From assembly GCF_004792665.1 (NCBI RefSeq), contig NZ_SRZX01000005.1, positions 124,001 to 188,000 of the forward strand: a stretch of 64,000 bases of DNA, in the 5' to 3' direction. Shown here piece by piece: positions 53,427-60,790 of the stretch. This stretch comes from Marinobacter orientalis. GTDB taxonomy: Bacteria > Pseudomonadota > Gammaproteobacteria > Pseudomonadales > Oleiphilaceae. The translations under genes and the position numbers were made by a program. Each line of letters opens with the position of its first letter. The first letter of the stretch is position 1. The notes under the pieces are model-generated. The model made no database searches. It saw nothing but the letters and a program-made list of their open reading frames with translations, and was not told the origin of the DNA.

Positions 53427-53782
53427 GCCAAACCTGAATGTTCGCTTTGCGACCATCCATAAATAGCAGCTACCTCGGGCGATCACCCCTCGCAGTTGGT
53501 AAACTGACCTAATATTCACAACCCCCGCATTCCCATGGGCAAGCATATTCCCTTCGGATCGGGCCATCCGCGGACTACGACAATCAGCTCGATTTGTTTG
53601 AACAGGTCGAACCGGAGTTGCCTGACTATGAACAGGCAGATCCTTTGCGCTTAGCGGCTTGATTACTGCTCAAACCAATCAGGTTCCGATTTGTCCAGTG
53701 TTAAAGACTGGGCCCGACTGGCCGGATAATCCAGTTTTGCACTGCACTCACAGTGTGCTCAGTTTATTTTTTCGGCGGCTCC

Positions 53783-53870
53783 TGTAGTGGCATAGTGAAT
53801 CTGCACCTGACTTTCTTTGTGAGTGATCATACACTCAAAATCAGGTGGCCAGATTCACTATGCCACTACA
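53783..53870. repeat. Hairpin element with 21-bp perfect terminal inverted repeats
   Basis: Bases 53783-53803 and 53850-53870 are perfect reverse complements; the arm starts TGTAGTGGCATAGTG. A second, inner pairing (CACCTGA and TCAGGTG) makes nearly the whole 88 bp self-complementary. It resembles a small non-autonomous transposable element or a strong transcript hairpin. It lies 68 bp upstream of the thioesterase gene. Confidence 0.8.
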
Positions 53871-53938
53871 CTTGGCCTGAATGGGCAGCATGATCTGGAT
53901 GCCAAGTTGGATGATCTCTTTCGGAGGATATCGACGTC

Positions 53939-54325
53939 ATGAATGAGACAACAAAGAATTATGAGGGCTTGATCGACTTCGAGGTGACTTATGTTTCGGA
54001 AGGAGATGCGATAGGCCGGATGCCAGTGCAGGCAGGTATCCTGAATCCCTTCGGCACCGTGCACGCAGGGGCAATGATCTGGTTCGCCGATGTGGTTGCT
54101 ACCACTTTGGCATTGCAAGGGGTGGCTCCTGTAGAGGGAATGACTGGATTCCCCGTGGCCATCAACCTATCGGCCAATCTGCTATCGAATTGCCGCGAAG
54201 GCGAGCTGATCGCCACAGCTCGGTTCGTTAAGAAAGGGCGGCGGGTATCAACCGTACGGACGATTGTTGAATCGGGGCAGGGCAAGCTGCTTCTGGACGT
54301 GACGACATCTCACGTAGCTTCATAA
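53939..54325 (+). CDS. PaaI-type hotdog thioesterase
   Basis: This 128-aa single hotdog-fold protein carries GILNPFGTVHAGAMIWFADVVATTLALQG over residues 38-66 and VAINLSANLLSNCREGELIATARFVKKGRRVSTVRTIV after it. The order matches PaaI/YdiI-like thioesterases, in which the acid after the HAG motif (here the Asp of WFADV) activates water to cleave acyl-CoA. GGAGG precedes the ATG. It stands alone; its acyl substrate is unknown. Confidence 0.85.
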   Translation: MNETTKNYEGLIDFEVTYVSEGDAIGRMPVQAGILNPFGTVHAGAMIWFADVVATTLALQGVAPVEGMTGFPVAINLSANLLSNCREGELIATARFVKKGRRVSTVRTIVESGQGKLLLDVTTSHVAS

Positions 54326-54352
54326 AAGGAAACGGTGTAGAACCCAACCACT

Positions 54353-54442
54353 ATGCCCATTGATATTACGCTACTTCCCGTATTCTTAACGGCTGTATTC
54401 CTGCTCATGATCACGCTTGGGCCGGATATGGTCTTCGTCACT
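54353..54442 (+). pseudogene. LysE-family transporter, N-terminal 30 codons only
   Basis: The frame MPIDITLLPVFLTAVFL then LMITLGPDMVFVT is the signature opening of LysE/RhtB amino-acid exporters (first membrane helix and the GPDM motif). It stops abruptly where the 122-bp repeat begins. The rest of the gene is gone. Confidence 0.8.
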
Positions 54443-54444
54443 GG

Positions 54445-54566
54445 GGTTCTACCCCGTTTCCACGGACGGTTGTAAAATGGATGTGGATTTACCCCAATGC
54501 GCATGACACACACGACCCTCAAAGCGAGCCCTTCGGACTTTGATCTGAACGTTCGCTTTGCGACCT
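54445..54566 (+). repeat. 122-bp direct repeat, copy 1
   Basis: Runs from GGGTTCTACCCCGTTTCCAC to GTTCGCTTTGCGACCT and is the same as 59245-59366 except at three positions. This copy interrupts a LysE gene. A dispersed-repeat tail continues to about 54615 and matches 44655-44720. No gene is seen from there to 54749. Confidence 0.92.
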
Positions 54567-54748
54567 CAGCGGAGGGCTCTAATAGAGGTGCAACTAAAAC
54601 AGGGATGCTTACAAAAGGGATCTTGGCGTTACTGGTAGCCTTTTGCGAAGTTCGCCGAGGTACTATGAGAAATCCGGGCTAGGCGACGGTTCTGTGGTCA
54701 GGCCTGGTGCGGCCAGCAAGACTGGTCGTGGATAATCGGTCCATCCAG

Positions 54749-55654
54749 TTATTCGACAAAGCCGCGATAGGCGGACGGCGTTACCCCAAACCGGGCCTTG
54801 AAGGTCCGGCTGAACTGACTGGAATCATTGAAGCCGCAGGCCAGGGCGATGGCGGTGATTTTATGCCCGGGCTGGCGTAGCAGGTCACGGGCCCGGGTCA
54901 GCCGCTGTTCCTGGACGTATTGATAGGGCGCACAGCCGAAGGTGGCACGGAACAGGCGAGCGAAGTGATAGGGGCTGAGGTTTACCCAGCCTGCCATCTC
55001 CGCGAGGGTGAGCGGCTGGTCCAGCTGCTGATGGATGCGGGCCTGTAACAGCCTGCGATAACGCATGGAGAGCTGGCCGGTGACAGCGGGTGGTGTCTTT
55101 TGCACCTTGGAGTGGCGGCTGAGCACCTGCATCAACAGCCACTGCGCCAGATGGTCCATCGCCATGGCCTGGCCAGTGGCCTGCCAGTCGCTCAGCGCCA
55201 GCAACTTCCCAGCCTGGGCCAGAACCGGGTCTTCAGCATGGTAGAGCTCGGCAAGCTCGACGTTGTGTGGTTCGCAATCCCAGGTTTGCTCAGCGCATTG
55301 GGTTATGTCGAGGTCATTGAAGTAGAAATGGAAGAATTCGAACTGACCGCCGATCTTCCAGGTGGAGTGGCTGCCTGCCGGAAAAAGACAAACGGCACCG
55401 GGGAACCCCTGGCTCACGGCCTGCCCATTGACCATCCGTCTGACTTTGGCACCCTCGTTGATGTAGATGCTCAGGGCGTGGTGGTTTGGCCGTTCATAAC
55501 GCACTTCTCCCTTGCGGTTCTGCCACTGTGCCAGCGCCCGCCCCTTATCCAGTTCCATCAGTTTCTCTGGCGCGACGCCGGCGGCTTTCAGCGTGTCCAC
55601 GATATCGCGGCGCTTCGTCGGTGAAGTGTTTGTGGGTATCGGGTCGGTATCCAT
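54749..55654 (-). CDS. AraC-family transcriptional regulator
   Basis: This 301-aa protein has an N-terminal cupin-like sensing half and a C-terminal double helix-turn-helix (LTLAEMAGWVNLSPYHFARLFRATFGCAPYQYVQEQRLTRARDLLRQPGHKITAIALACGFNDSSQFSRTFKARFGVTPSAYR across about residues 217-298), the AraC/XylS hallmark. The ATG at 55654 follows GGAGG. It diverges from the EamA-type exporter gene, with 119 bp between starts, so it likely controls that exporter. Confidence 0.9.
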   Translation of the reverse strand: MDTDPIPTNTSPTKRRDIVDTLKAAGVAPEKLMELDKGRALAQWQNRKGEVRYERPNHHALSIYINEGAKVRRMVNGQAVSQGFPGAVCLFPAGSHSTWKIGGQFEFFHFYFNDLDITQCAEQTWDCEPHNVELAELYHAEDPVLAQAGKLLALSDWQATGQAMAMDHLAQWLLMQVLSRHSKVQKTPPAVTGQLSMRYRRLLQARIHQQLDQPLTLAEMAGWVNLSPYHFARLFRATFGCAPYQYVQEQRLTRARDLLRQPGHKITAIALACGFNDSSQFSRTFKARFGVTPSAYRGFVE

Positions 55655-55773
55655 AGCGGGCCTCCGCAAGAATCATCCATGGTTGCGCAGGATCTGACAA
55701 GTCTTGCCCTCTCCATCCCCTTACCCTGTCCTTGTCGTTTGGTTACGTGCAACTTTTTTCTGGAATACCTGCC

Positions 55774-56646
55774 ATGCCTGTTTCTGCTCATTATGCTCTC
55801 ACGGTGCTGATCTGGGGCCTGACCTGGACAGCTATTCGATTGCAGGTAGAGTCGGCGCCGGTTGATATTTCGGTGTTCTACCGTTTTCTCATGGCCTCTG
55901 TTGTGACCCTGGCGGTGCTTGCGGTGCTGCGACGCCTGCAGAAGCTGAGCCTGAAGCAGCACAGTTGGCTGGTGCTTCAGGGGCTTACCATGTACAGCGT
56001 GAATTTTCTGCTGATCTACCGCGCTGCGGAGTCGATGACCAGTGGCCTTCTGGCGGTGGTGTTCTCGCTGGTGGCGCTGTTCAACGCGGTTAATGGTTGG
56101 TTGTGGCTAAGGCTGAAGCCCGCCGCCCGACTGTACCCGGCCGTGGCACTGGGTATAAGCGGCGTCGCGTTGTTGTTCTGGCATGACCTGCAGTTGGGTA
56201 ACGCAACCGGCGCCAGCATACTGTTTGCCGCTGCGGGTACTTTCTGGTTTTCCATGGGAAACCTGGTGAGCATAAAAGTGCGACTGGCAGAGATTCCCCT
56301 GCTGGTCGCCAACGCCTGGGGCATGGTCTACGGTGCCTTGATCCTGGGTGTCTGGTGCCTGATTCAGGGCGTGGAGTGGGCGGTGCCCACGACAGCCACC
56401 TTCTGGGCTGCAACGGTGTTCCTTGCAGTCCCCGGGTCCATCATCGCCTTCTATTCCTACATAACCGTGATCCAGACCCTGGGCGCTGACAAGGCGGGCT
56501 ATGCAACGGTGCTGTTCCCGATCGTGGCCTTAAGTGTGTCCACCTGGCTGGAGGGTTTCGAGTGGACTATTACGGCGGTGGCGGGAGCGATGCTGGCCAT
56601 ACTGGGAAACTACGTGTTGTTTCGTCGACCCGGTCAGAAGACCTAG
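55774..56646 (+). CDS. EamA/DMT-superfamily transporter
   Basis: This 290-aa inner-membrane protein has ten predicted hydrophobic segments in two EamA repeats. ALTVLIWGLTWTAIRLQVESAPV opens the first and WFSMGNLVSIKV lies near the start of the second. The family exports small metabolites, often amino acids or drugs. The ATG at 55774 is the best start, although the ribosome-binding site is weak (GGAA). It diverges from an AraC regulator. Confidence 0.87.
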   Translation: MPVSAHYALTVLIWGLTWTAIRLQVESAPVDISVFYRFLMASVVTLAVLAVLRRLQKLSLKQHSWLVLQGLTMYSVNFLLIYRAAESMTSGLLAVVFSLVALFNAVNGWLWLRLKPAARLYPAVALGISGVALLFWHDLQLGNATGASILFAAAGTFWFSMGNLVSIKVRLAEIPLLVANAWGMVYGALILGVWCLIQGVEWAVPTTATFWAATVFLAVPGSIIAFYSYITVIQTLGADKAGYATVLFPIVALSVSTWLEGFEWTITAVAGAMLAILGNYVLFRRPGQKT

Positions 56647-56698
56647 AGTCTGCTGTATACTGCGAACGAATACACTCGGGAATTAATGGGCGAGCCCA

Positions 56699-56971
56699 AT
56701 GACAAACAGAGTTGCTATTCATTACTGCACAGGGTGCCGCTGGCTGCTTCGTTCGGCCTGGATCGCACAGGAACTGCTGACCACCTTCGAAGGCGAGCTG
56801 GTTTCGCTGGCATTGCATCCGGGAAGCGGTGGAATTTTCGAGGTGTGGGTTAATGAAAAGCGGATCTGGTCCCGCAAGGAGCAAGGGGGATTTCCGGAGA
56901 TCAAGGTGCTCAAGCAATTGGTGCGGGACGAAATCGACCCTGAACGCTCGCTCGGACACGTGGATCGTTGA
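56699..56971 (+). CDS. SelT/SelW/SelH (Rdx) family protein
   Basis: This 90-aa thioredoxin-like protein has the redox motif CTGC at residues 10-13 (IHYCTGCRWLLRSAWIAQELLTTF), with cysteine in place of the selenocysteine of animal homologues. GIFEVWVNEKRIWSRKEQGGFPE and KVLKQLVRDEI complete the Rdx pattern. It follows the transporter by 52 bp on the same strand. A GC-rich hairpin (AGCCCGGG and CCCGGGCT, 56972-57000) just after the stop probably ends transcription. Confidence 0.9.
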   Translation: MTNRVAIHYCTGCRWLLRSAWIAQELLTTFEGELVSLALHPGSGGIFEVWVNEKRIWSRKEQGGFPEIKVLKQLVRDEIDPERSLGHVDR

Positions 56972-57000
56972 AGCCCGGGATCAATGAGTCGGCCCGGGCT
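56972..57000 (+). terminator. GC-rich hairpin after the SelW-like gene
   Basis: AGCCCGGG at 56972-56979 pairs perfectly with CCCGGGCT at 56993-57000. The T-run after it is weak. Confidence 0.6.
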
Positions 57001-57032
57001 CTCCTGTTACGGGCCTGGCGCCCTCAGAAGGA

Positions 57033-57459
57033 GTGATCGATAAAAGGTGAATGTCTCTGCGGAAACGTGAAGTTCGAAATTGAAGAGGAGATTTGAAACC
57101 TCTATCAATGCCACTGCTCGTTGTGTCGAAAAGTTACTGGAGCGGCAGCTAACGCCGCGACTTTTGTACAGGGCACCGCCTTTCGTTGGGTGTCAGGTGA
57201 AAGTGGTATCAAGTCTTACAAAAAGCCCAGCGGTTTCCGAAGCGATTTTTGTTCAGAGTGCGGGAGTCCGGTTCCCAATAGCCTGAGAGACAGCGGAATG
57301 GTTTGGATTCCTGCTGGTTTGCTTGATGAAGCGGTTGCATCACGGGTTTCTGTTCACCTCCATACAAAGTCCGCTGCCCCTTGGGAGCTAGAGTCTGCTG
57401 AGTGTGTTCGACTGGACGGTGGACCTGATGGCCTGGAATCACTTAACAAGTTGTTGTAG
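57033..57459 (+). pseudogene. Cassette-borne GFA-family gene with frameshift and in-frame TGA
   Basis: The frame reads KGECLCGNVKFEIEEEI, then TGA at 57094-57096, then NLYQCHCSLCRKVTGAAANAATF, FCSECGSPVPNSLRD and so on: a complete GFA zinc protein with its CxC and CxxC cysteines apart from the stop. In related proteins an arginine often stands at the stop position, so CGA to TGA is likely. Upstream, an AAAA run separates the probable GTG start from the rest by one base, a second lesion. It is followed by attC site 4, so it was an integron cassette. Different from the GFA gene at 44017. Confidence 0.75.
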
Positions 57460-57523
57460 TTCGTTCCGGCCTACGGCCTACACCGGACGCCCTTGTCAGG
57501 GCGCCGTTTATTGCTGGCGTCAT
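57456..57523 (+). repeat. Integron attC site 4
   Basis: GTTCCGGCC-TACGGCC, CACCGGACGCCCTTGTC and TTGCTGGCGTCAT match site 3 closely in order and spacing. It joins the GFA pseudogene and the methyltransferase-like cassette. Confidence 0.82.
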
Positions 57524-57544
57524 ACAGACTAGGGAGAGTCAGAA

Positions 57545-58222
57545 TTGGAGTTAGCAAACGTGGTCCCATGGGGTCGATCTTTCGCAGAATACCAAGCAAT
57601 GTTCGGATTACCGGAAGATGATCTGAAAAAGCGAATTCTTGGTTGTGGTGATGGCCCAGCGAGCTTCAACGCGGAAGGAACAAAACGGGGGAGCCAAATC
57701 ACATCTTGTGATCCGGTATATCAGTTCGAGACGAAGGAGATACGTCGCCGGATTGATGAGGTGTATCCGGACATCATGACCAAGATGAAACAGGGGGCAG
57801 ACAACTATATCTGGGACTCACTGGGCAGCGTTGAAGAGCTTGGCAAGGTTCGGATGAAAGCCATGTCTGAGTTTCTTTCTGACTTTGATACCGGTCGCCA
57901 CCAAGGGCGGTATGTACCAGCATCATTACCTTCGCTGCCATTCCCGGACTCCGGTTTCGATCTGGCTCTCTGCTCCCACTACCTTTTTCTCTACAGTGAC
58001 CACGTAGACGAAGTGGCTCACTTGGAATCAATGCGGGAGCTGTGCAGAGTTGCCTCCGAGGTTCGCGTCTTCCCGGTTGTCTCTCTGGATGGAACGGCTT
58101 CGAAGCATTTGGATTCGGTCGTGACGGCACTATCCGCAGGCGGTATTGAAGTTTCGCTGCAGGCTGTGAGCTACCGTTTTCAAAAAGGCGCCACTGAGAT
58201 GTTCGTGGCAAAGTCTGTATAA
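57545..58222 (+). CDS. Cassette-borne SAM-methyltransferase-like protein
   Basis: This 225-aa protein starts at a TTG behind AGGGAGA. The motif KRILGCGDGPASFNAEG at about residues 29-45 is a SAM-binding glycine loop, TSCDP follows on the next strand, and PFPDSGFDLALCSHYLFLYSDHV corresponds to motif IV of class I methyltransferases. The acceptor is unknown. Its boundaries are attC site 4 upstream and attC site 5 overlapping its stop, the layout of a single-gene cassette. Confidence 0.8.
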   Translation: MELANVVPWGRSFAEYQAMFGLPEDDLKKRILGCGDGPASFNAEGTKRGSQITSCDPVYQFETKEIRRRIDEVYPDIMTKMKQGADNYIWDSLGSVEELGKVRMKAMSEFLSDFDTGRHQGRYVPASLPSLPFPDSGFDLALCSHYLFLYSDHVDEVAHLESMRELCRVASEVRVFPVVSLDGTASKHLDSVVTALSAGGIEVSLQAVSYRFQKGATEMFVAKSV

Positions 58223-58299
58223 CCAGGCCAGGCACGGCGACGGCTACTACATTGCGGCCTCGCCTCCATTCCGTAGCCGCGCGTGTTGAGCGGCGTTAT
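58217..58299 (+). repeat. Integron attC site 5
   Basis: Begins GTATAACC at the cassette gene's stop, has complementary arms (CGGCGACGGCTAC and GTAGCCGCG) and ends GAGCGGCGTTATCG. The 285 bp from here to the rhomboid gene contain a short copy of the GTTCGCTTTGCGACC repeat and no gene. Confidence 0.8.
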
Positions 58300-58585
58300 C
58301 GCACCATCTGAATGTTCGCTTTGCGACCTCTCTTTTCCCTTCTCGTTTTCCCTCTATTGACGGAGTTTATGGTTTTCTTTGGTTGGACATAGGGGTCTGT
58401 CAGACTCTACCCCTTTTTACTGCGGACACCTTTTAAAACGAGGATAGAAATATGCAAGAACGTCTTGAAATACTGGAAGGGGTTTATGAGGCTGAAGAGT
58501 AGCGTAATCGACGAAAGGCATTGAAAATAAAGAATGGGAGTAAACTATAGAGTGTCTTAGATTCCTGACAAGTACCGGAGGTGCC

Positions 58586-59236
58586 GTGGAAGAACAACTG
58601 GAACCGCAGCTAAAAACGCCACGGACGCCCATTGTTTCGATTCTACTGTTGATCAATGTCGTGGCATTTTTTCTGGAGTTGCTGGCGCCGGGCTTCGTTA
58701 TTCGCCATTTCGCCCTCTGGCCGCTGGGCGACGTGCAAATGATGGAAGCCCTGCCGGCACAAATGGTTACCGGTGAGTTTCATTTGTGGCAGTTAATGAC
58801 TTATGCTTTTTTGCACGGCAGTGTTTTGCACTTATTTCTCAATATGTTCGTTCTCTGGATGTTCGGCATGCCGGTGGAAGGGGTATGGGGGGGCAGGGTG
58901 TTTATCCTCTATTACCTGGTATGTGTAGTGGGCGCCGCCATCGTCCAGCTTTTAGTCGTGTCTGCCGGCGTGCAGGCAGGAGCTCCGTCTCTGGGAGCCT
59001 CCGGTGGGGTCTTTGCTATTTTGATGGCGTTCGGTATGTTGTACCCCAATCAAGTTGTCTTGCTGCTTTTTCCGCCCATCCCCATGAAGGCCAAATACTT
59101 CGTGGTGCTGATAGGTATCGTACAGCTGATGATGGGCCTCTCCGCCTCTCAAACCGGGGTGGCGTATTTCGCGCATTTGGCTGGTATGGTTTTTGGTCTG
59201 CTGTTCATCGTGGTATTTCGTCTCCGTATGCGGTGA
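58586..59236 (+). CDS. Rhomboid-family intramembrane serine protease
   Basis: This 216-aa protein has about six membrane segments. Catalytic Ser lies in LGASGGVFAILMAFG (about residue 137) and catalytic His in YFAHLAGMVFGLLF (about 193). The LMTYAFLHGSVLHLFLNMFVLWMFG segment holds the conserved His and Asn of the oxyanion site. It cleaves membrane proteins within the bilayer. The GTG start at 58586 follows GGAGG at 5 bp. The second 122-bp repeat starts 9 bp after its stop. Confidence 0.92.
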   Translation: MEEQLEPQLKTPRTPIVSILLLINVVAFFLELLAPGFVIRHFALWPLGDVQMMEALPAQMVTGEFHLWQLMTYAFLHGSVLHLFLNMFVLWMFGMPVEGVWGGRVFILYYLVCVVGAAIVQLLVVSAGVQAGAPSLGASGGVFAILMAFGMLYPNQVVLLLFPPIPMKAKYFVVLIGIVQLMMGLSASQTGVAYFAHLAGMVFGLLFIVVFRLRMR

Positions 59237-59244
59237 TCACCCCG

Positions 59245-59366
59245 GGTTCTACCCCGTTTCCACGGACGGTTGTAAAATGGATGTGGGCTTACCCCAGTGC
59301 GCATGACACACACGACCCTCAAAGCGAGCCCTTCGGACTTTGATCTGAACGTTCGCTTTGCGACCT
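59245..59366 (+). repeat. 122-bp direct repeat, copy 2
   Basis: Same as 54445-54566 except at three positions. It begins 9 bp after the rhomboid stop and ends just before the toxin-antitoxin promoter. Confidence 0.92.
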
Positions 59367-59393
59367 GTGCAGCTGAGAACCTTATAAAATTCA

Positions 59394-59448
59394 TGTGCCA
59401 AATTGGCACACCAAATTGATTAAGGCAATTAAGTATGCCAAAATGGCA
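59394..59448 (+). promoter_or_regulatory. Palindromic operators upstream of the TacA/TacT pair
   Basis: TGTGCCAAATTGGCACA (59394-59410) is a perfect 17-nt palindrome, and TGCCAAAATGGCA (59436-59448) repeats its core. They lie 130 and 92 bp before the antitoxin start, next to a TATAAA-like box at about 59383. This fits autoregulation by the antitoxin-toxin complex. Confidence 0.75.
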
Positions 59449-59538
59449 CACGTAGACTGAGTCCGTCGAATCACTTTTTATCAAGGAAAAGGGCTTTCTT
59501 AGGCTCCAGTCGAGCCTATCCCACCATCGGTGAAGAAT

Positions 59539-59841
59539 ATGATGAACACACAAGGTAAAGACACTCGCTTGGTCGCCCGTGTCGATGAAGAAACGCAGAG
59601 ACTTATTGCTCATGCAGCAGAGTTAACGGGTCGCAGCTTGAGCCAGTTCCTGATCTACGCTGCAAAGAAAGAAGCACAAGAGGCCGAGCGCCAGGCGCTA
59701 CAAATTCAGGTTTCTCGGCAGAGTGCTGATCGTATGCTAGAGCTTCTGGATAACCCTGAGCCGATTTGCCCAAAGCTTCGGGAAGCTGCACTCAACCACA
59801 GGAAGTTGGCTGGTGGCTTTAAGAACCGAAGAAATCAGTAA
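59539..59841 (+). CDS. TacA-like DUF1778 antitoxin
   Basis: This 100-aa ribbon-helix-helix protein has TRLVARVDEETQRLIAHAAELTGRSLSQFLIYAAKKEA over residues 7-44 as the DNA-binding RHH fold. Its C-terminal tail LDNPEPICPKLREAALNHRKLAGG is the toxin-neutralising segment typical of DUF1778/TacA. It overlaps the acetyltransferase toxin gene by 29 bp, and two palindromic operators stand upstream, as expected for a conditional autorepressor. Confidence 0.9.
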   Translation: MMNTQGKDTRLVARVDEETQRLIAHAAELTGRSLSQFLIYAAKKEAQEAERQALQIQVSRQSADRMLELLDNPEPICPKLREAALNHRKLAGGFKNRRNQ

Positions 59842-60343
59842 AAAACACAATCGGCGAAAGTTTGACTGCGGTAAACCTGCACTCAACGAGTTCTTAAAGA
59901 AAATTGCCCGGCAAAGCAGCCAGAAGATGGCGACACGGACTTATGTACTGATTGAAGATGAGGTCGACCCGACGGAGATCCTAGGTTATTACACCCTTCT
60001 TCCCAGCACCGTTGTTTTCCCCCAGGGGCATCCCCTGCAAAACCGGTTTCCGTCGGATCCGCCGGTTTACCGGCTGGCACGGCTTGCGGTTGATAACTCT
60101 GTGAAAGGATATGGATTAGGAGCATACCTACTGATCGAGTGCCTGAGGCGGGTTGTTGATGCGTCGATTTCAGTTGGAGGTATAGGCTGTGCGGTAGATG
60201 CCAAAGACGACGACTCAAAAAAATTCTACGAAAAGTTTGGGTTCGTTGCTATTGATGTCGTTGAGGGTGACTCTTTAGCTCTTTGGCTACCTCTTGAACA
60301 ATGTCTCGAAGCAGTCGAACTCTCACAGACAAGTGGACGGTAG
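59813..60343 (+). CDS. TacT-like GNAT acetyltransferase toxin
   Basis: This 176-aa GNAT protein contains FDCGKPALNEFLKKIARQSSQK, YYTLLPSTV, YRLARLAVDNSVKGYGLGAYLLIECLRR (the acetyl-CoA loop) and a C-terminal KKFYEKFGFVAI. This is the pattern of TacT toxins, which acetylate the amino acid on charged tRNAs and stop translation. The GTG start lies inside the antitoxin gene, giving translational coupling. All key parts look intact, so the pair is probably active and may help keep the element in the genome. Confidence 0.9.
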   Translation: MALRTEEISKKHNRRKFDCGKPALNEFLKKIARQSSQKMATRTYVLIEDEVDPTEILGYYTLLPSTVVFPQGHPLQNRFPSDPPVYRLARLAVDNSVKGYGLGAYLLIECLRRVVDASISVGGIGCAVDAKDDDSKKFYEKFGFVAIDVVEGDSLALWLPLEQCLEAVELSQTSGR

Positions 60344-60557
60344 TCGGGTTCTGCCCCGTTACTGCGGATCTTTTCTAAAAAGAGGCGGAATTTCTCCCGG
60401 GGGAAGTGTTGGTCTATCCGCCTGAACGTTCGTTTTGCGACCTCAGCGTGCTTTGTTTCCGAATAGCGGATTGGGTAAGCCCCTATCTGAAAAGGCCCGC
60501 TTTGTGGTCACAGCAAACGAAGTAGGTGGTCCGCGACGGAGAGCAGCTGCGGCAACA

Positions 60558-60610
60558 GATCATTGACCAGATGAGAGTGGCCCTTTAACCATCTCATCTG
60601 GTCAATGATC
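60558..60610. repeat. 19-bp perfect inverted repeat at the attachment site
   Basis: Bases 60558-60576 and 60592-60610 are exact reverse complements (arm starts GATCATTGACC) with a 15-nt loop. It ends 8 bp before the tRNA-derived sequence of repeat B. No such hairpin precedes repeat A. It could be an integrase arm site or a terminator for the toxin-antitoxin transcript, although no T-run follows. Confidence 0.82.
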
Positions 60611-60618
60611 GTCGTAGG

Positions 60619-60706
60619 TTCGAATCCTGCCCCCGCTACCATATTTAAGAAAGACGGATCAGTCACTTACTGGTCTGCCTTTTTTGCGTCTGGGGCGGTA
60701 GAAATT
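60619..60706. repeat. Attachment repeat B: 3' tRNA end plus degraded terminator
   Basis: Direct repeat of 40512-40598. The preceding GTCGTAGG completes a 5-bp tRNA T-stem with CCTGC, but no matching 5' tRNA half is present. The terminator stem is less perfect here (GACGG where copy A has GGCAG). It marks the right end of the 20-kb element; ordinary chromosomal genes follow. Confidence 0.85.
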
Positions 60707-60790
60707 TCCTGTGCTCCTCATGCAGATGCTCTCCCGGATTCAGCCTCTGTGGTATGGTTTGTATGCCTCGCCTGATCAAGGAGACTCTCA

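Noticed and set aside
56699..57100. Selenoproteins (SelW-like gene and TGA-containing GFA gene)
   Set aside because: The SelW-like protein has cysteine in its CTGC motif. The TGA in the GFA gene lies at a position that is not a redox cysteine, and a second lesion is present upstream.
60536..60643. A complete tRNA gene at attachment repeat B
   Set aside because: Only the T-arm and the 3' acceptor strand are present. The upstream sequence forms a long hairpin instead of D and anticodon arms, and no 5' strand matching CCCCGCT was found.
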